Positions 24,463-33,338 of a DNA stretch of 64,000 bases are shown here, one piece after another. The notes below the pieces were generated by a model, which worked only from the letters and a program-made list of their open reading frames with translations, was not told the origin of the DNA and ran no database searches. Where the stretch lies: NCBI RefSeq assembly GCF_024112395.2, contig NZ_CP078013.2, forward strand, positions 4,464,001-4,528,000, read 5' to 3'. The DNA is from Pseudomonas pergaminensis (GTDB lineage Bacteria > Pseudomonadota > Gammaproteobacteria > Pseudomonadales > Pseudomonadaceae). Numbering within the stretch: the stretch's first letter is position 1; each line of letters opens with the position of its first letter. A program made the translations under genes and the position numbers.

Positions 24463-26012
24463 GGGGTATCCCTAAGCACTGCGTCGTTGAGCAGCGCATC
24501 ACGTTTCTGATAGCCGGCGAAGGCGGCGGCGAGCAATTCGTCTTGGGTCCAGCTGTCGCGCTCGAACGTCTCGATCAAGCGCCCGGCGGACAACACACCG
24601 ATGCGGTCGCAGATCAGCATGAGTTCACGCAGATCACTGGACACCACCACCAGCGCTTTGCCCTGGCGGGTCAACTCGCCCAGCAAGGCATAAATATCGA
24701 ACTTGGCACCCACGTCGATGCCGCGGGTTGGCTCATCGAACAGCATCACCGAGCAGTCGCGCTCCAGCCAGCGGCCAATCACCACCTTCTGCTGGTTGCC
24801 GCCGGACAATTCGGAAACCAACTGCGCCGGACTGGAACTGCGGATGCGCATGGCGTCGATCTGACGCTTGGCCAGGGCGGTTTCGTCGCGGCTGTTGACC
24901 ACGCCACCGCCGGAGATCTCCGGCATATTACCCAGGGCAATGTTGGCGCTGATGGACTGGGTCAGCAACAGGCCTTCACCCTTGCGGTCTTCGGTGATCA
25001 GGGCAATGCCATGGCCTACCGCGTCCACGGGCGAGCGGATGCTCACGACCTGGGCTGGCGAACCAAGCGCCACAGTGCCGCTGTCGGCCAGGTCGGCACC
25101 AAAGATCAGCCGCAACAACTCAGTACGCCCCGCACCGATCAGGCCGGAGATACCGTAGATCTCGCCCGCGCGCACCTCGAAGGACACATCGCGGACCTTG
25201 TCCGAGCGAGTCAGGCCTTTTACCGTCAGGGCTGGACCACCAATGGAACGCGGGCCCAGGTCGATGTGTTCGCCCAGCTCGCGACCGACCATCAAGGTGA
25301 CCAGTTGCTCGCTGTTGTAGTTGGCCATCGGCTCGACACAGACCAGCTTGCCGTCACGCAGTACCGCAATACGTTGGGCAACACGGGCCAGCTCTTCCAG
25401 CCGGTGCGAAATATAAATGATCGCCACGCCCCGGGCCTGCAGGCGGGTGATTTGTTCAAACAGCATCTCGACTTCACGCGCCGTGAGCATGGCCGTGGGT
25501 TCGTCGAGGATCAGTACGTGACAATCGCCGATCAGGTTGCGGGCGATTTCGACCATCTGCTGGTGACCAATACCCAGGCTGCCAACCAGCGTATCGGGGT
25601 CGATGGCGTCCAGACCGACCTGGGCCATGGCCTCGATCGCGGCCTTGCGCAGTTGCTTTCGGCTAATCCAGCCACAGTGGCTGGGCAGGTTGTCCAGGAA
25701 CAGGTTCTCGGCGACGGTCAGGGTCGGCAGCAGGTTGAGCTCCTGCATGACCATGCGCACGCCCAGCTCTTCGGCCTGGGTGCGGCTGCCAGGGCGGAAA
25801 TCCTGGCCATTGAACTGCATGTGCCCGGTGGTCGGTGTGACCAGCCCGCCGATGATCTTCGACAAGGTACTTTTGCCTGCACCGTTCTCACCGGTCAGCG
25901 CCAGCACTTCCCCGCGATTGAGCGTCAGGGTGATGTCGGACAGAACCGGCTGGGCATAGGTCTTGCCGATACCGCTGACCGAGAGGACAGCGTTCGGGGC
26001 GGAAGATGACAT
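24459..26012 (-). CDS. rbsA: Ribose ABC transporter ATPase (two nucleotide-binding domains)
   Basis: 517 residues containing two fused ABC domains, as in all sugar ATPases of the RbsA/MglA type. The first has Walker A GENGAGKST (about residue 41) and LILDEPTAMLT; its signature is degenerate (LGIGHQQMVEIARNLIGD). The second has GLIGAGRTELLR in place of a standard P-loop, the signature LSGGNQQKVVIGRWLERD and MLFDEPTRGIDVGAK. Powers ribose import through RbsC. Lies 57 bases after rbsB. Confidence 0.95.
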   Translation of the reverse strand: MSSSAPNAVLSVSGIGKTYAQPVLSDITLTLNRGEVLALTGENGAGKSTLSKIIGGLVTPTTGHMQFNGQDFRPGSRTQAEELGVRMVMQELNLLPTLTVAENLFLDNLPSHCGWISRKQLRKAAIEAMAQVGLDAIDPDTLVGSLGIGHQQMVEIARNLIGDCHVLILDEPTAMLTAREVEMLFEQITRLQARGVAIIYISHRLEELARVAQRIAVLRDGKLVCVEPMANYNSEQLVTLMVGRELGEHIDLGPRSIGGPALTVKGLTRSDKVRDVSFEVRAGEIYGISGLIGAGRTELLRLIFGADLADSGTVALGSPAQVVSIRSPVDAVGHGIALITEDRKGEGLLLTQSISANIALGNMPEISGGGVVNSRDETALAKRQIDAMRIRSSSPAQLVSELSGGNQQKVVIGRWLERDCSVMLFDEPTRGIDVGAKFDIYALLGELTRQGKALVVVSSDLRELMLICDRIGVLSAGRLIETFERDSWTQDELLAAAFAGYQKRDALLNDAVLRDTP

Positions 26013-26069
26013 AGGAAAATCTCCAGGCGCCCGCTCAGGACGAGCGGGCGCTGTTGGGTGCTGCCAGGA

Positions 26070-27026
26070 TTACTTCTTGAGGACGAGTTCGACCGGGGTT
26101 TCGATCACGCCATCTTTGGCATCGACTTTCTCACCCTTGACCAGCTTGAGCGCATTCTGGATACCGAACACGGCTTGCTGGGCAGCCGCCTGGTCGGCGG
26201 TCGCCAGTACACGGCCGTCCTGCAGCATCGGCTTGATGGCTTCGATGTTGTCGTAGCCTACGACCAGCACCTTGCCAGCCTTGCCGGCCGCACGCACGGC
26301 GGAGACCGCGCCCAGGGCCATGTTGTCGTTACCGGCCAACAGCGCCTTGAGGTCCGGGTACTCGCTCAGCATGGCGGATGCCACTTTCTGGCCCTGGTCG
26401 ATTTCCCAGTTGCCGGACTGAGTGGAAACGATCTTCATGCCGGCAGCGTCCATCGCATCCTTGTAACCTGCGGTACGTTGCTGGGCGTTGGTGGTCGTCG
26501 GCACACCTTCGATGATGCCAACCTTGTCACCCGAGGCCAGTTGCTTGGCCAGGTAGTCGCCCACCAGCTTGGAGCCTTTGCGGTTGTCCGGGCCTACGAA
26601 CGGAATATCGAGGTTCTTGCTCTTGAGCACGTCCGGATCCAGGCGGTTGTCGATGTTGACGACCTTGATGCCGGCGTCCGAGGCTTTCTTCAGCACGGTG
26701 ACCAGCGCCTTGGAGTCGGCAGGTGCGATGACGATGGCGTTGACCTTGGCGAGGATCATCTGGTTGACGATGTCGATCTGTGCGCTGGTATCGGTTTCGT
26801 TCTTGATCCCGTTAGTGATCATGTCGAAATCGGCGGCGTGTTCTTTCTGGTACTTCTTGGCACCGTCTTGCATGGTGACAAAGAATTCGTTGGCGAGGGA
26901 TTTCATGACCAGGCCGACCTTGGGTTTGGCGGCATCATCAGCAAATGCAGAGGAGAGAGGCAGGGCAGCGGATGCGGCGGCAAGCACAGCGACAGCAAGA
27001 AGACGTCCAGCAAATGGCAGCTTCAT
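26070..27026 (-). CDS. rbsB: Periplasmic ribose-binding protein
   Basis: 318 residues with signal peptide (about 1-29, ending SAFADD). Type I periplasmic binding fold: KPKVGLVMKSLANEFFVTMQ at the start of the mature protein, IVIAPADSKALVTVLKKASD and VGIIEGVPTTTNAQQRTAG. Binds ribose and docks on RbsC. First gene of the operon, hence the most abundant product expected. A LacI-type operator lies about 126 bases upstream. Confidence 0.95.
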   Translation of the reverse strand: MKLPFAGRLLAVAVLAAASAALPLSSAFADDAAKPKVGLVMKSLANEFFVTMQDGAKKYQKEHAADFDMITNGIKNETDTSAQIDIVNQMILAKVNAIVIAPADSKALVTVLKKASDAGIKVVNIDNRLDPDVLKSKNLDIPFVGPDNRKGSKLVGDYLAKQLASGDKVGIIEGVPTTTNAQQRTAGYKDAMDAAGMKIVSTQSGNWEIDQGQKVASAMLSEYPDLKALLAGNDNMALGAVSAVRAAGKAGKVLVVGYDNIEAIKPMLQDGRVLATADQAAAQQAVFGIQNALKLVKGEKVDAKDGVIETPVELVLKK

Positions 27027-27151
27027 GGGTTCACTCCGATCTTATGATTATTGTGAGCAACGCTTGCACCGAAGAGCGCTTCGGCAGCCTTCCCACCCGG
27101 GTGGCTGATACGAGCTGTCACGATACTCCAGGCGTGTTCCGTGAAACATCT

Positions 27152-27165
27152 CGCAAACGTTTGCG
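27152..27165. promoter_or_regulatory. RbsR operator candidate
   Basis: CGCAAACGTTTGCG is a perfect 14-base palindrome with the central CG and AAACGTTT core seen in LacI/PurR-family operators. It lies upstream of rbsB, and the operon encodes such a regulator. Confidence 0.8.
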
Positions 27166-27353
27166 TTAGTCAAACTATGAGAACCTTGTCGAGATTTGTC
27201 AACGGTTGAAAACAGCCTTTCATCCACGCTATCCAACCCTCCCCCTCGTCTGGCAAAGTGGCGTATTAAACATTCCCCCCTGCCGGTCGTTCTCTAAAAC
27301 GACAGGCAACGCCGTGTCACTCGGCCAATCTCCAAGCCCCTGGCGCCACTTTT
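27166..27353. other. Part of the rbsB-ansB divergent intergenic region without gene
   Basis: The 561 bases between rbsB and ansB hold the rbs operator, the ansB activator boxes and the ansB promoter. Between them I see no gene; open frames here lack ribosome-binding sites and family text. Confidence 0.5.
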
Positions 27354-27398
27354 TTCGGACATCCGAACACAATACAGCCAAATGTTCGGAAAGCCGGA
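27354..27398 (+). promoter_or_regulatory. AauR-type activator boxes upstream of ansB
   Basis: TTCGG-ACAT-CCGAA at 27354-27367 matches the inverted repeat TTCGGNNNNCCGAA described for the acidic amino acid response regulator AauR in Pseudomonas. A second copy, TTCGG-AAAG-CCGGA at 27385-27398, has one mismatch. The copies are 31 bases apart, about three helical turns, as expected for two dimers on one DNA face. Confidence 0.65.
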
Positions 27399-27483
27399 CA
27401 CCTGCACGACCGACCACCCACAAAAAACAATATAACTTGTTATAAATCAGTAATTTATTTTCTAACCGCGAATACGATCAGCC

Positions 27484-27499
27484 TGGTATAGATCCTGCT
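27484..27499 (+). promoter_or_regulatory. Possible sigma-54 promoter of ansB
   Basis: TGGTATAGATCCTGCT keeps the invariant GG and GC ten bases apart (-24/-12 type). The rest of the consensus is only partly met. It lies about 90 bases after the activator boxes and 89 before the ansB ATG, a suitable spacing. Confidence 0.5.
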
Positions 27500-27548
27500 C
27501 TACTCCATCACCTCGTGGCATTCAGAACCGCCCGGGTGTTCTAGATGA

Positions 27549-28676
<1,128 letters not shown>

Positions 28677-28692
28677 TCCCTAGTTTTTCCCC

Positions 28693-28790
28693 GTAGGTGC
28701 GAGCTTGCTCGCGAAGGTCGTTAACGATGATGCGGCGCGTCTGGTTTAACCCATCGCCCTCAAGCCTCTCGCGAGCACGCTTGCACCTAC
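28693..28790. repeat. REPIN-like inverted pair after ansB
   Basis: GTAGGTGCGAGCTTGCTCGC from 28693 and its imperfect complement ending CACCTAC at 28790 face each other across about 45 bases. A typical pair of inverted REP sequences, of a flavour different from others in this window. Confidence 0.75.
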
Positions 28791-28884
28791 AACTCCCCTC
28801 CCCCGCCCCTACAAAATTGCCTGAATTGCTGTCAGACGAACTTCCTGAAGTTTAAGCAGTTGCGAAATTGCCTACAGTTAAATA

Positions 28885-28900
28885 CTGTATGTGCGTACAG
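28885..28900 (+). promoter_or_regulatory. LexA (SOS) box upstream of DUF1654-endA
   Basis: CTGTATGTGCGTACAG fits CTG-N10-CAG with the favoured TATG/GTA flanks of LexA boxes. A candidate promoter (TTGCGA near 28860, 17 bases, TACTGT) overlaps it, so LexA binding would block RNA polymerase. It ends 18 bases before the GTG start of the DUF1654 gene. Confidence 0.7.
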
Positions 28901-28918
28901 CTTATTAAGGAATACTCC

Positions 28919-29170
28919 GTGGCAAAGTCCTCTTCCGCAGTGCCAACCCCGCCCGATGCCTATGAACGCCTGGCCATCCGCGTGCAAAAGATCATCAACT
29001 CGACCCATGCCCAGAAAGCCAAGGCAGCCTTGATCTTCCGTTTGCCGGATGAACCAGAGGATGAGTGGGCGCGTTTGCTGGAAGAAATCGCGGAGAACGA
29101 TAACGTCACCCTCGCCTATCGGGACGACGGCGGTGTGCAGATTTTCTGGGTTGTACCGAAGGAAGATTGA
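28919..29170 (+). CDS. DUF1654 domain protein
   Basis: 83 residues from a GTG start after AAGGAAT. The text PDAYERLAIRVQKIINSTHA, then ALIFRLPDEPEDEWARLLEE and a final DDGGVQIFWVV fits DUF1654, a small soluble family found mainly in Pseudomonas. Its function is unknown. The stop lies four bases before the endonuclease I start, so the two form an operon. A LexA box stands immediately upstream, which suggests induction by DNA damage and a role tied to DNA release or breakdown. An upstream in-frame ATG at 28868 precedes the LexA box and is rejected. Confidence 0.85.
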   Translation: MAKSSSAVPTPPDAYERLAIRVQKIINSTHAQKAKAALIFRLPDEPEDEWARLLEEIAENDNVTLAYRDDGGVQIFWVVPKED

Positions 29171-29174
29171 TTTA

Positions 29175-29864
29175 ATGAGCGTCCGTTTTATCGCTGTGTG
29201 CTGCCTGTTTTTTGCCGTTACCGCCCACGCCCAGGCACCCCGAACGTTCAGCGAAGCCAAGAAAGTTGCCTGGAAGCTCTACGCCCCGCAATCCACCGAG
29301 TTCTATTGCGGCTGCAAATACACCGGCAACCGCGTGGACTTGAAAGCCTGCGGCTACATCCCGCGCAAAAACGCCAACCGCGCTGCGCGCATTGAATGGG
29401 AGCACATTGTACCGGCCTGGCAGATCGGGCATCAGCGCCAGTGCTGGCAAGATGGCGGGCGCAAGAACTGCACGCGCCACGATGATGTGTTCAAGCGTGC
29501 CGAAGCCGACCTGCACAACCTGGTGCCGAGCATCGGCGAGGTCAACGGGGACCGTAACAACTTCAGTTTTGGCTGGCTGCCGGTGCAACGCGGGCAGTAC
29601 GGCTCATGCCTGACCCAGGTGGACTTCAAAGCCAAGAAGGTGATGCCACGCCCATCCATCCGGGGAATGATCGCCCGCACGTATTTCTACATGAGCAAGC
29701 AGTACGGCTTGCGCCTGTCAAAACAGGATCGCCAGTTGTACGAAGCCTGGAACAAGACCTACCCGGTGCAGGCCTGGGAACGCCAGCGCAACCAGACCGT
29801 GGCGTGTGTGATGGGGCGCGGCAATGAATTTGTCGGCCCGGTGAACCTTAAAGCCTGCGGTTGA
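29175..29864 (+). CDS. endA: Secreted endonuclease I
   Basis: 229 residues with signal peptide (1-19, ending AHAQA). It belongs to the endonuclease I/Vvn family of periplasmic or extracellular nucleases that cut DNA without sequence preference. The catalytic His-metal finger is seen as RIEWEHIVPAWQIGHQ, with the general-base histidine, and RAEADLHNLVPSIGEVNGDR, RNNFSFGWLP with the metal-binding asparagine and histidine. Cysteines (FYCGCKY, KACGY, ACVMGRG, KACG) suggest disulfides. GGAAG precedes the ATG. Coupled to a DUF1654 gene under a probable LexA box. Confidence 0.93.
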   Translation: MSVRFIAVCCLFFAVTAHAQAPRTFSEAKKVAWKLYAPQSTEFYCGCKYTGNRVDLKACGYIPRKNANRAARIEWEHIVPAWQIGHQRQCWQDGGRKNCTRHDDVFKRAEADLHNLVPSIGEVNGDRNNFSFGWLPVQRGQYGSCLTQVDFKAKKVMPRPSIRGMIARTYFYMSKQYGLRLSKQDRQLYEAWNKTYPVQAWERQRNQTVACVMGRGNEFVGPVNLKACG

Positions 29865-29870
29865 ATGTGT

Positions 29871-29888
29871 GCGGGGCTCGCGCCCCGC
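29871..29888 (+). terminator. GC hairpin after endA
   Basis: GCGGGGC and GCCCCGC pair with a four-base loop (TCGC), 7 bases after the endA stop and just before the end of the convergent lipoprotein gene. No T-run follows. Confidence 0.45.
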
Positions 29889-29895
29889 CAGGCTA

Positions 29896-30276
29896 TTACT
29901 GGGCGGCCTTGTGCTCAATGATCTCTGACACCGTGTCAGTTTTCTTCGCCCGGGCCATCTTCTCGTTAAGCAGCGTCTGCTTGGCCTCGGCCTCCGCCTT
30001 GGATGCGAACGGTCCCAGCAGGACTTCATCCTTGCCGTCCATCTTCACGATATAAAAATTGAAACCATGTTCCAGCAACCAGGCCGTGAGGTCGGTGATT
30101 GCCTGCAGCTTGTGGTCGGGCGGGCCTACCCGGATATCCCATTCCTGGGCGGCAATTGCGCCGGTTTGAGGCTGGCTTTCAGTCACGGCAGGCTTGGCCT
30201 TGGGCGCATCGACGCTTTTGCCTTCACCGCAACCGGCCAATGCCAACACCGCAATTGCCATCGCTACTTTACGCAC
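29896..30276 (-). CDS. Lipoprotein with SPOR-like domain
   Basis: 126 residues. Lipobox LALAGC puts the acylated cysteine at residue 16. A short linker rich in proline and alanine follows, then about 70 residues similar to a SPOR fold: EWDIRVGPPDHKLQAITDLT, NFYIVKMDGKDEVLLGPFAS and KAEAEAKQTLLNEKMAR. SPOR domains bind denuded peptidoglycan glycan strands at division sites. It would be a membrane-anchored periplasmic protein. The family assignment is by pattern and moderately sure. Confidence 0.75.
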   Translation of the reverse strand: MRKVAMAIAVLALAGCGEGKSVDAPKAKPAVTESQPQTGAIAAQEWDIRVGPPDHKLQAITDLTAWLLEHGFNFYIVKMDGKDEVLLGPFASKAEAEAKQTLLNEKMARAKKTDTVSEIIEHKAAQ

Positions 30277-30523
30277 TGCCCTGCTCCTTCAAAGATAAAG
30301 AGGCGACTTTATCATTCACTGTCTATTCTGGCCGTCATAAACGTTGGCTTAAACAATGCGAATCATGTATCGCAGACCTGTATGATGCCGCCATGGGAAT
30401 TAATGTCGCCTCTATGCGTCCTAAAAGAGGCAGTCACAGGGAAGCGCTTAGCAGTAAGCTACACACATCCGACACCTGCCCTGTCTGAAACATGTGTCCT
30501 TAAAAGTAATCAAGGAGAAGTCC

Positions 30524-30718
30524 ATGCTTATACTCACCCGCAAAGTTGGTGAAAGCATAAACATCGGTGATGACATCACGATCACCATCCTGGGCGTCAG
30601 CGGCCAGCAAGTACGAATCGGCATCAACGCACCCAAGGATGTTGCCGTGCATCGCGAGGAAATCTACCAGCGTATCCAGGCTGGCTTGACTGCTCCGGAC
30701 AAAAACCAGACACCTTGA
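30524..30718 (+). CDS. rsmE: Post-transcriptional regulator RsmE (CsrA family)
   Basis: 64 residues from [20 protein letters not shown]. CsrA/RsmA dimers bind ANGGA motifs in mRNA leaders and block translation; in fluorescent pseudomonads they are titrated by the GacA-controlled RNAs RsmX, RsmY and RsmZ. The RNA-binding residues in LTRK and [12 protein letters not shown] are intact, and the C-terminal [11 protein letters not shown] tail resembles RsmE rather than RsmA. The Shine-Dalgarno CAAGGAGA is itself an ANGGA motif, so autorepression is plausible. Confidence 0.95.
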   Translation: MLILTRKVGESINIGDDITITILGVSGQQVRIGINAPKDVAVHREEIYQRIQAGLTAPDKNQTP

Positions 30719-30927
30719 AGCCCCCTCAGTAGCCAGCCCTTTCGTTCACGGTAACGGCTGGCGAAAACTCCTTCAGACTGTTCTTGTCGTTGTTGCGTGA
30801 CGGACGCTCCCCCAGTACATCTTCATGGAAAGATGAAACTGTCTTCACGCCTGGAACTTGTTGTTTCATACACGGCCGAATCTCTTGACTGACACTCAGC
30901 TATCCGTGTGCATTCAGGAGCACGTTG

Positions 30928-31164
30928 ATGAGGCCTAAGACCACACCGCCACTTGCCTACAGGTCATGGATGATCGCCTTATTGATAGGCCTGGTCTTCA
31001 TGGGGCTGGCTTATGGCTTGAGGTATGCAATAGAGGGCGCTGAGGCTACCGACCATTCCTGGCTGGACCTGGCGCTGCTGCTTTGCGGGTACCTGTTCCT
31101 ATTCTGTCTCCAACCTATCCAGAAAGCTGTGCTGCGTCGATTGAGCCAGCGAGCGGCACGCTGA
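30928..31164 (+). CDS. Small two-helix membrane protein, unknown
   Basis: 78 residues from the ATG seven bases after CAGGAG. Two hydrophobic helices are clear: about 13-32 (MIALLIGLVFMGLAYGLRY) and about 44-62 (LDLALLLCGYLFLFCLQP), followed by a basic C-terminus (RRLSQRAAR). No family is recognised. It sits 209 bases after rsmE, in a stretch with a GCCAGCC/GGCTGGC hairpin (30733-30763) that probably ends rsmE. Confidence 0.65.
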   Translation: MRPKTTPPLAYRSWMIALLIGLVFMGLAYGLRYAIEGAEATDHSWLDLALLLCGYLFLFCLQPIQKAVLRRLSQRAAR

Positions 31165-31258
31165 TGCCACGCGTTTCGCTATCAGATAACCGGTATTTAC
31201 AGCGCCACAGCAGGACCTATGCTTGGACATGCATGACCAGTCAAAGGCGCCGATACAG

Positions 31259-31552
31259 ATGGATACCCTGAGTAAATCCCAAATCGAATCTGCTCTGGCA
31301 GCCCGCCTGCCAAGCTACAAAGTGACCTGCACCCTGCACGCCGACGGGACCCTTTCAGCCGTACTCAGCGGCCCGGAAACCGACCACTTCGCAATTACGG
31401 GAATCGTGCGCGCGCATTATCGCGGGCCGGAAGCCATTGCTCGGCTGGCCAATGAGATCCTCAGGGAAATGGTGATGTCACGCCAGGGCATGCGCAATGA
31501 TCGAATGCAGCCCACCACCCCAGCCAACGCCGAACAAGGCCGAGACCGATAA
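31259..31552 (+). CDS. DUF1652-like small protein
   Basis: About 97 residues from MDTLSKSQIESALAARL, with AAAGG upstream; a start at 31229 is also possible. The middle text KVTCTLHADGTLSAVLSGPE, FAITGIVRAHYRG and RLANEILREMV resembles DUF1652, a small Pseudomonas family of unknown function. Soluble, no signal peptide. Its stop codon lies inside a terminator hairpin. Confidence 0.6.
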   Translation: MDTLSKSQIESALAARLPSYKVTCTLHADGTLSAVLSGPETDHFAITGIVRAHYRGPEAIARLANEILREMVMSRQGMRNDRMQPTTPANAEQGRDR

Positions 31553-31568
31553 GGAACTCGGCCTTCTT
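31536..31568. terminator. Terminator overlapping the DUF1652-like stop
   Basis: AAGGCCGAG (31536-31544) pairs with CTCGGCCTT (31557-31565), followed by CTTGT. It encloses the TAA of the plus-strand gene and lies just before the 3' end of the convergent HAD gene. Confidence 0.75.
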
Positions 31569-31571
31569 GTA

Positions 31572-32249
31572 TCAGCCCGCTCGGTTCTGCACGCACAACA
31601 AGCCTTGCGCGTCGCGCTGTACGTTCAGGTGTGCGTACCCGGCAATCGTAGGATGCTCGGTCTCCATCGGCGTGTGATGCGTCGACGTCACCACCATTAC
31701 GTCCGCCCCGGCGGCCTCCCCCGCACGAATACCCACCGCCGCATCTTCAAACACCAGGCACTCCTGCACCGGCACGCCCAGGCGTTGCGCGCCCAGCACG
31801 TAACACGCGGGGTTCGGCTTGCCGATGGCAACGTCTTCTGCCGTCACCAGCACCGCCGGCGGCGCAATGCCCGCCGCTTGCAGTCGACGCAACGCCAGTT
31901 CCCTGGGTGCCGACGTGACCAGCGCCCATTGGTCGCCCGGCAGGCTGTTCAGAAAATCGACGGCACCGGGAATCGCGACAACACCCTCGACATCATTGAG
32001 CTCAGCCTCGGTAATCCATTGCGCCTCCACCTCGGGATCGACGCCGGGCAATGCCTGGCGCGTGATGGTATCGATCGCGCGGGCACCGTGAATGGTCTTC
32101 AAGAACGCCGCCACATTCAGGCCGTGGCGTTCGGCCCAAATGCTCCATACCCGCTCGGCGGCGGCGATGGAGTTGAGCAACGTCCCATCCATATCAAACA
32201 GAAAGGCACGGTAATGGCGCTTGAATACGGCTGAACCTCGGATGGACAC
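31572..32249 (-). CDS. HAD-IA family sugar/glycerol-type phosphatase
   Basis: 225 residues. HAD motif I is FLFDMDGTLLNS (about residues 16-27) with the nucleophile and acid aspartates, motif II is the threonine/serine in WALVTSAP, motif III the lysine in AIGKPNPACYVLGAQRLGV, and motif IV is CLVFEDAAVGIRAGEAAGAD. The small four-helix cap (about 30-90) fits subfamily IA phosphatases acting on small sugar phosphates, such as 2-deoxyglucose-6-phosphatase or HxpA-like enzymes. Cytoplasmic. Divergent from the secreted hydrolase; the true substrate is unknown. Confidence 0.9.
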   Translation of the reverse strand: MSIRGSAVFKRHYRAFLFDMDGTLLNSIAAAERVWSIWAERHGLNVAAFLKTIHGARAIDTITRQALPGVDPEVEAQWITEAELNDVEGVVAIPGAVDFLNSLPGDQWALVTSAPRELALRRLQAAGIAPPAVLVTAEDVAIGKPNPACYVLGAQRLGVPVQECLVFEDAAVGIRAGEAAGADVMVVTSTHHTPMETEHPTIAGYAHLNVQRDAQGLLCVQNRAG

Positions 32250-32340
32250 TGCGTGGCTTCCTCGTGGGCTGTAATAAATAATCGGCCCGATGCAATCTAC
32301 GGATCACCTCGCTGCTTGTAAACGCTACCGACAGCGATTG

Positions 32341-32358
32341 CATTACAGGTTTGTAATC
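32341..32358 (+). promoter_or_regulatory. Response-regulator box upstream of the alpha/beta hydrolase
   Basis: CATTACAGGTTTGTAATC is an inverted repeat (ATTACA-N4-TGTAAT). It closely follows the E. coli HprR/CusR box CATTACAAAATTGTAATG. A further TGTAAG at 32363-32368 gives an 11-base direct-repeat spacing typical of OmpR-family sites. It lies about 100 bases before the hydrolase ATG. Confidence 0.65.
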
Positions 32359-32456
32359 AAGCTGTAAGTCTTGCCGGCACCCTCACTTCATACAGTGGAG
32401 TCGTCAGTCACCCACATCGGATGACGCTACTTCCTACTGATGAAAAGGGTCCACCC

Positions 32457-33227
32457 ATGAAACCTGCAAGTAAACTCTGCCTGATCGCCGCCAGCCTGTT
32501 GATGCTGGGTACCGGCACCGCCATGGCGAGCACCGTCACGCCGGTCAAAGCCAATAACGTGGTGCTGGTGCACGGTTCCTGGGCTGACGGTTCAAGCTGG
32601 TCCGAGGTGATCACCCGTCTCCAGGCCGCTGGCCTGCACGTCACGGCCGTGCAGAACCCCCTGACCTCGGTGGCCGACGATGTCGCCGCCACCAACCGTG
32701 TGCTTGACCAACAAGATGGCCCCACGGTGCTGGTCGGCCATTCCTATGCCGGCACCGTGGTCAGCGACGCCGGGGTCAACCCCAAGGTCAGCGCCCTGGT
32801 GTACGTCGCCGCGCGTGCGCCGGACGCCAACGAAGACTTCGTCGCGCTCTCGGCCAAGTACCCGACCATGCCGGTGCGCGCCGGTGTCGAAGACCACGGC
32901 GGCTACCTCACCCTGAGCCAGGACGCCTTCCTCAAGTACTTTGCCGCCGATGTACCACGCGCCAAGGCCCTCGAGCTCTACGCCTTGCAGCAACCCATCA
33001 CCAAGACCCTGTTCAGCGGCCGCACCGTCAATGCCGCGTGGCACACCAAGCCGTCCTGGTACGCGGTGTCGGCAAATGACCAGACCATCAACCCGGACCT
33101 GGAGCGCTTCCTCGCCAAGCGCATGAACGCCACCACCATCGAGCTGCCTTCGAGCCACTTGTCGCTGGTGTCCCACGCCAAGGAAATCACCGACCTGATC
33201 CTCGAAGCCTCTGGCCGTCAGCCCTGA
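32457..33227 (+). CDS. Secreted alpha/beta hydrolase
   Basis: 256 residues from MKPASKLCLIAASLLMLGTG, a signal peptide ending about residue 26 (AMAS). The mature enzyme has the alpha/beta hydrolase pattern NNVVLVHGSWADGSSW with the oxyanion HG, the nucleophile elbow TVLVGHSYAGTVVS, and a late histidine in LPSSHLSLVSHAKEI. It resembles small esterase-like proteins of the EstC/salicylate-esterase-like group. The substrate is unknown. A box for a heavy-metal-type response regulator lies upstream and is repeated before the next gene, which suggests induction together with the DUF2790-two-component operon. Confidence 0.88.
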   Translation: MKPASKLCLIAASLLMLGTGTAMASTVTPVKANNVVLVHGSWADGSSWSEVITRLQAAGLHVTAVQNPLTSVADDVAATNRVLDQQDGPTVLVGHSYAGTVVSDAGVNPKVSALVYVAARAPDANEDFVALSAKYPTMPVRAGVEDHGGYLTLSQDAFLKYFAADVPRAKALELYALQQPITKTLFSGRTVNAAWHTKPSWYAVSANDQTINPDLERFLAKRMNATTIELPSSHLSLVSHAKEITDLILEASGRQP

Positions 33228-33233
33228 GTCCTG

Positions 33234-33251
33234 CATTACACATTTGTCATC
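33234..33251 (+). promoter_or_regulatory. Response-regulator box upstream of the DUF2790 operon
   Basis: CATTACACATTTGTCATC shares CATTACA-N3-TTGT-N-ATC with the box at 32341. It lies about 88 bases before the DUF2790 ATG. The same spacing and matching sequence at both promoters suggest one regulator, most simply the one encoded at 33627. Confidence 0.65.
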
Positions 33252-33338
33252 ATCCTGTTGGTTGGCTGTTCGGGGAGCCTGGTTACTGTGAACTCACTGC
33301 CACGACCTGACAGCCAACCCTTTAAGAGAGATACCACC

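Noticed and set aside
27206..27445. Open frames in the rbsB-ansB gap
   Set aside because: No ribosome site or recognisable protein; they overlap clear regulatory sites.
27514..27530. TGGCATTCAGAACCGC as sigma-54 promoter of ansB
   Set aside because: The GG to GC spacing is one base too long; the site at 27484 has the exact ten-base spacing.
28868..28918. ATG at 28868 as start of the DUF1654 gene
   Set aside because: It precedes the LexA box and promoter; GTG at 28919 has AAGGA and matches the family length.
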